A stretch of 5,247 nucleotides of DNA from CAYVLI01 sp964452105 [NCBI: uncultured Nitrospinota bacterium] (GTDB lineage Bacteria; JAUXIQ01): contig CAYVLI010000216.1 in NCBI GenBank assembly GCA_964452105.1, forward strand, positions 1-5,247, given 5' to 3'. The notes under the pieces were generated by a model. It worked only from the letters and a program-made list of their open reading frames with translations, had not been told where the DNA came from and made no database searches. This document shows positions 5,201-5,247 of the stretch, piece by piece. Within the stretch, counting starts at the first letter, position 1. Each line of letters opens with the position of its first letter. Both the position numbers and the translations under genes were made by a program.

Positions 5201-5241
5201 GCCGCATAAAACTCCAGACTCCTGTCTGGAGATGAAGCGGC
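5201..5241. repeat. Nested stem-loop at the right edge
   Basis: The inner arms CTCCAGAC (5212-5219) and GTCTGGAG (5224-5231) form a perfect 8-bp stem with loop TCCT. The outer arms GCCGC (5201-5205) and GCGGC (5237-5241) add a 5-bp stem across a 6/5-nt internal loop. GGGACAC and six T's stand just before it. The layout is like the structured ends recognised by REP-associated or IS200/IS605-type transposases, but no transposase is in view and the element may continue past the edge. Confidence 0.45.
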
Positions 5242-5247
5242 TAAACA

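Larger units (their letters stand above)
5104..5247. other. Gene-free right end of the window
   Basis: I see no gene that starts in these 144 bases. They hold a weak terminator candidate (5120-5142), a GGGACAC motif followed by a T-run (5184-5200), and a nested stem-loop at the edge (5201-5241). A 44-codon minus-strand frame starting at 5160 runs into the HD gene and is treated as chance. Confidence 0.6.

Noticed and set aside
1-5247. CRISPR array, tRNA, rRNA, prophage or toxin-antitoxin genes
   Set aside because: I found no regularly spaced direct repeats, cloverleaf sequences, rRNA motifs or matching protein families on either strand.

Overview
The window looks like a chromosomal segment of a moderately GC-rich bacterium, probably an anaerobe. 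The evidence is a noncubane iron-sulfur (heterodisulfide-reductase type) protein, a crotonase followed by a family III CoA-transferase, bacterial Shine-Dalgarno sites and a sigma-70-type promoter. Chloroflexota (Dehalococcoidia-like) or a deltaproteobacterial lineage would fit, but the sequence alone does not settle the taxon.

Layout. Positions 1-566 (minus strand) hold the N-terminal 188 residues of a cysteine-rich CCG-domain protein that runs off the left edge. Positions 567-870 are a divergent intergenic region. It contains a 47-nt imperfect hairpin, two short palindromes and a perfect-consensus promoter (TTGACA, 18 bp, TATAAT) bracketed exactly by a 9-bp inverted repeat. Positions 871-2397 (plus) encode a complete ComM/YifB-type magnesium-chelatase-like AAA+ ATPase. 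An 85-bp gap with a small hairpin follows. Then come an enoyl-CoA hydratase/isomerase-family protein (2483-3289) and a CaiB/BaiF CoA-transferase (3311-4492), 21 bp apart and almost certainly co-transcribed. A perfect 28-bp GC-rich palindrome sits right after the CoA-transferase stop codon. It is followed by a GTG-started HD-domain phosphohydrolase (4543-5103). The last 144 bp have no gene. They carry a weak terminator candidate and, at the edge, a two-part stem-loop preceded by a GGGACAC motif.

How the genes fit together. The crotonase and CoA-transferase form an acyl-CoA module: the transferase would put CoA on a carboxylic acid, and the crotonase would act on that thioester or a derivative. 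The substrate cannot be read from the sequence. The crotonase lacks both canonical hydratase glutamates, so simple enoyl-CoA hydration is unlikely. ComM belongs to DNA uptake and recombination and looks functionally independent of its neighbours. The HD protein could be carried on the same transcript as the acyl-CoA pair, but nothing shows a shared role.

I do not see a clear-cut new multi-gene system. The items most worth checking are the inverted repeat framing the comM promoter, the crotonase without catalytic glutamates, and the CCG protein whose second module seems to lack its leading cysteine.
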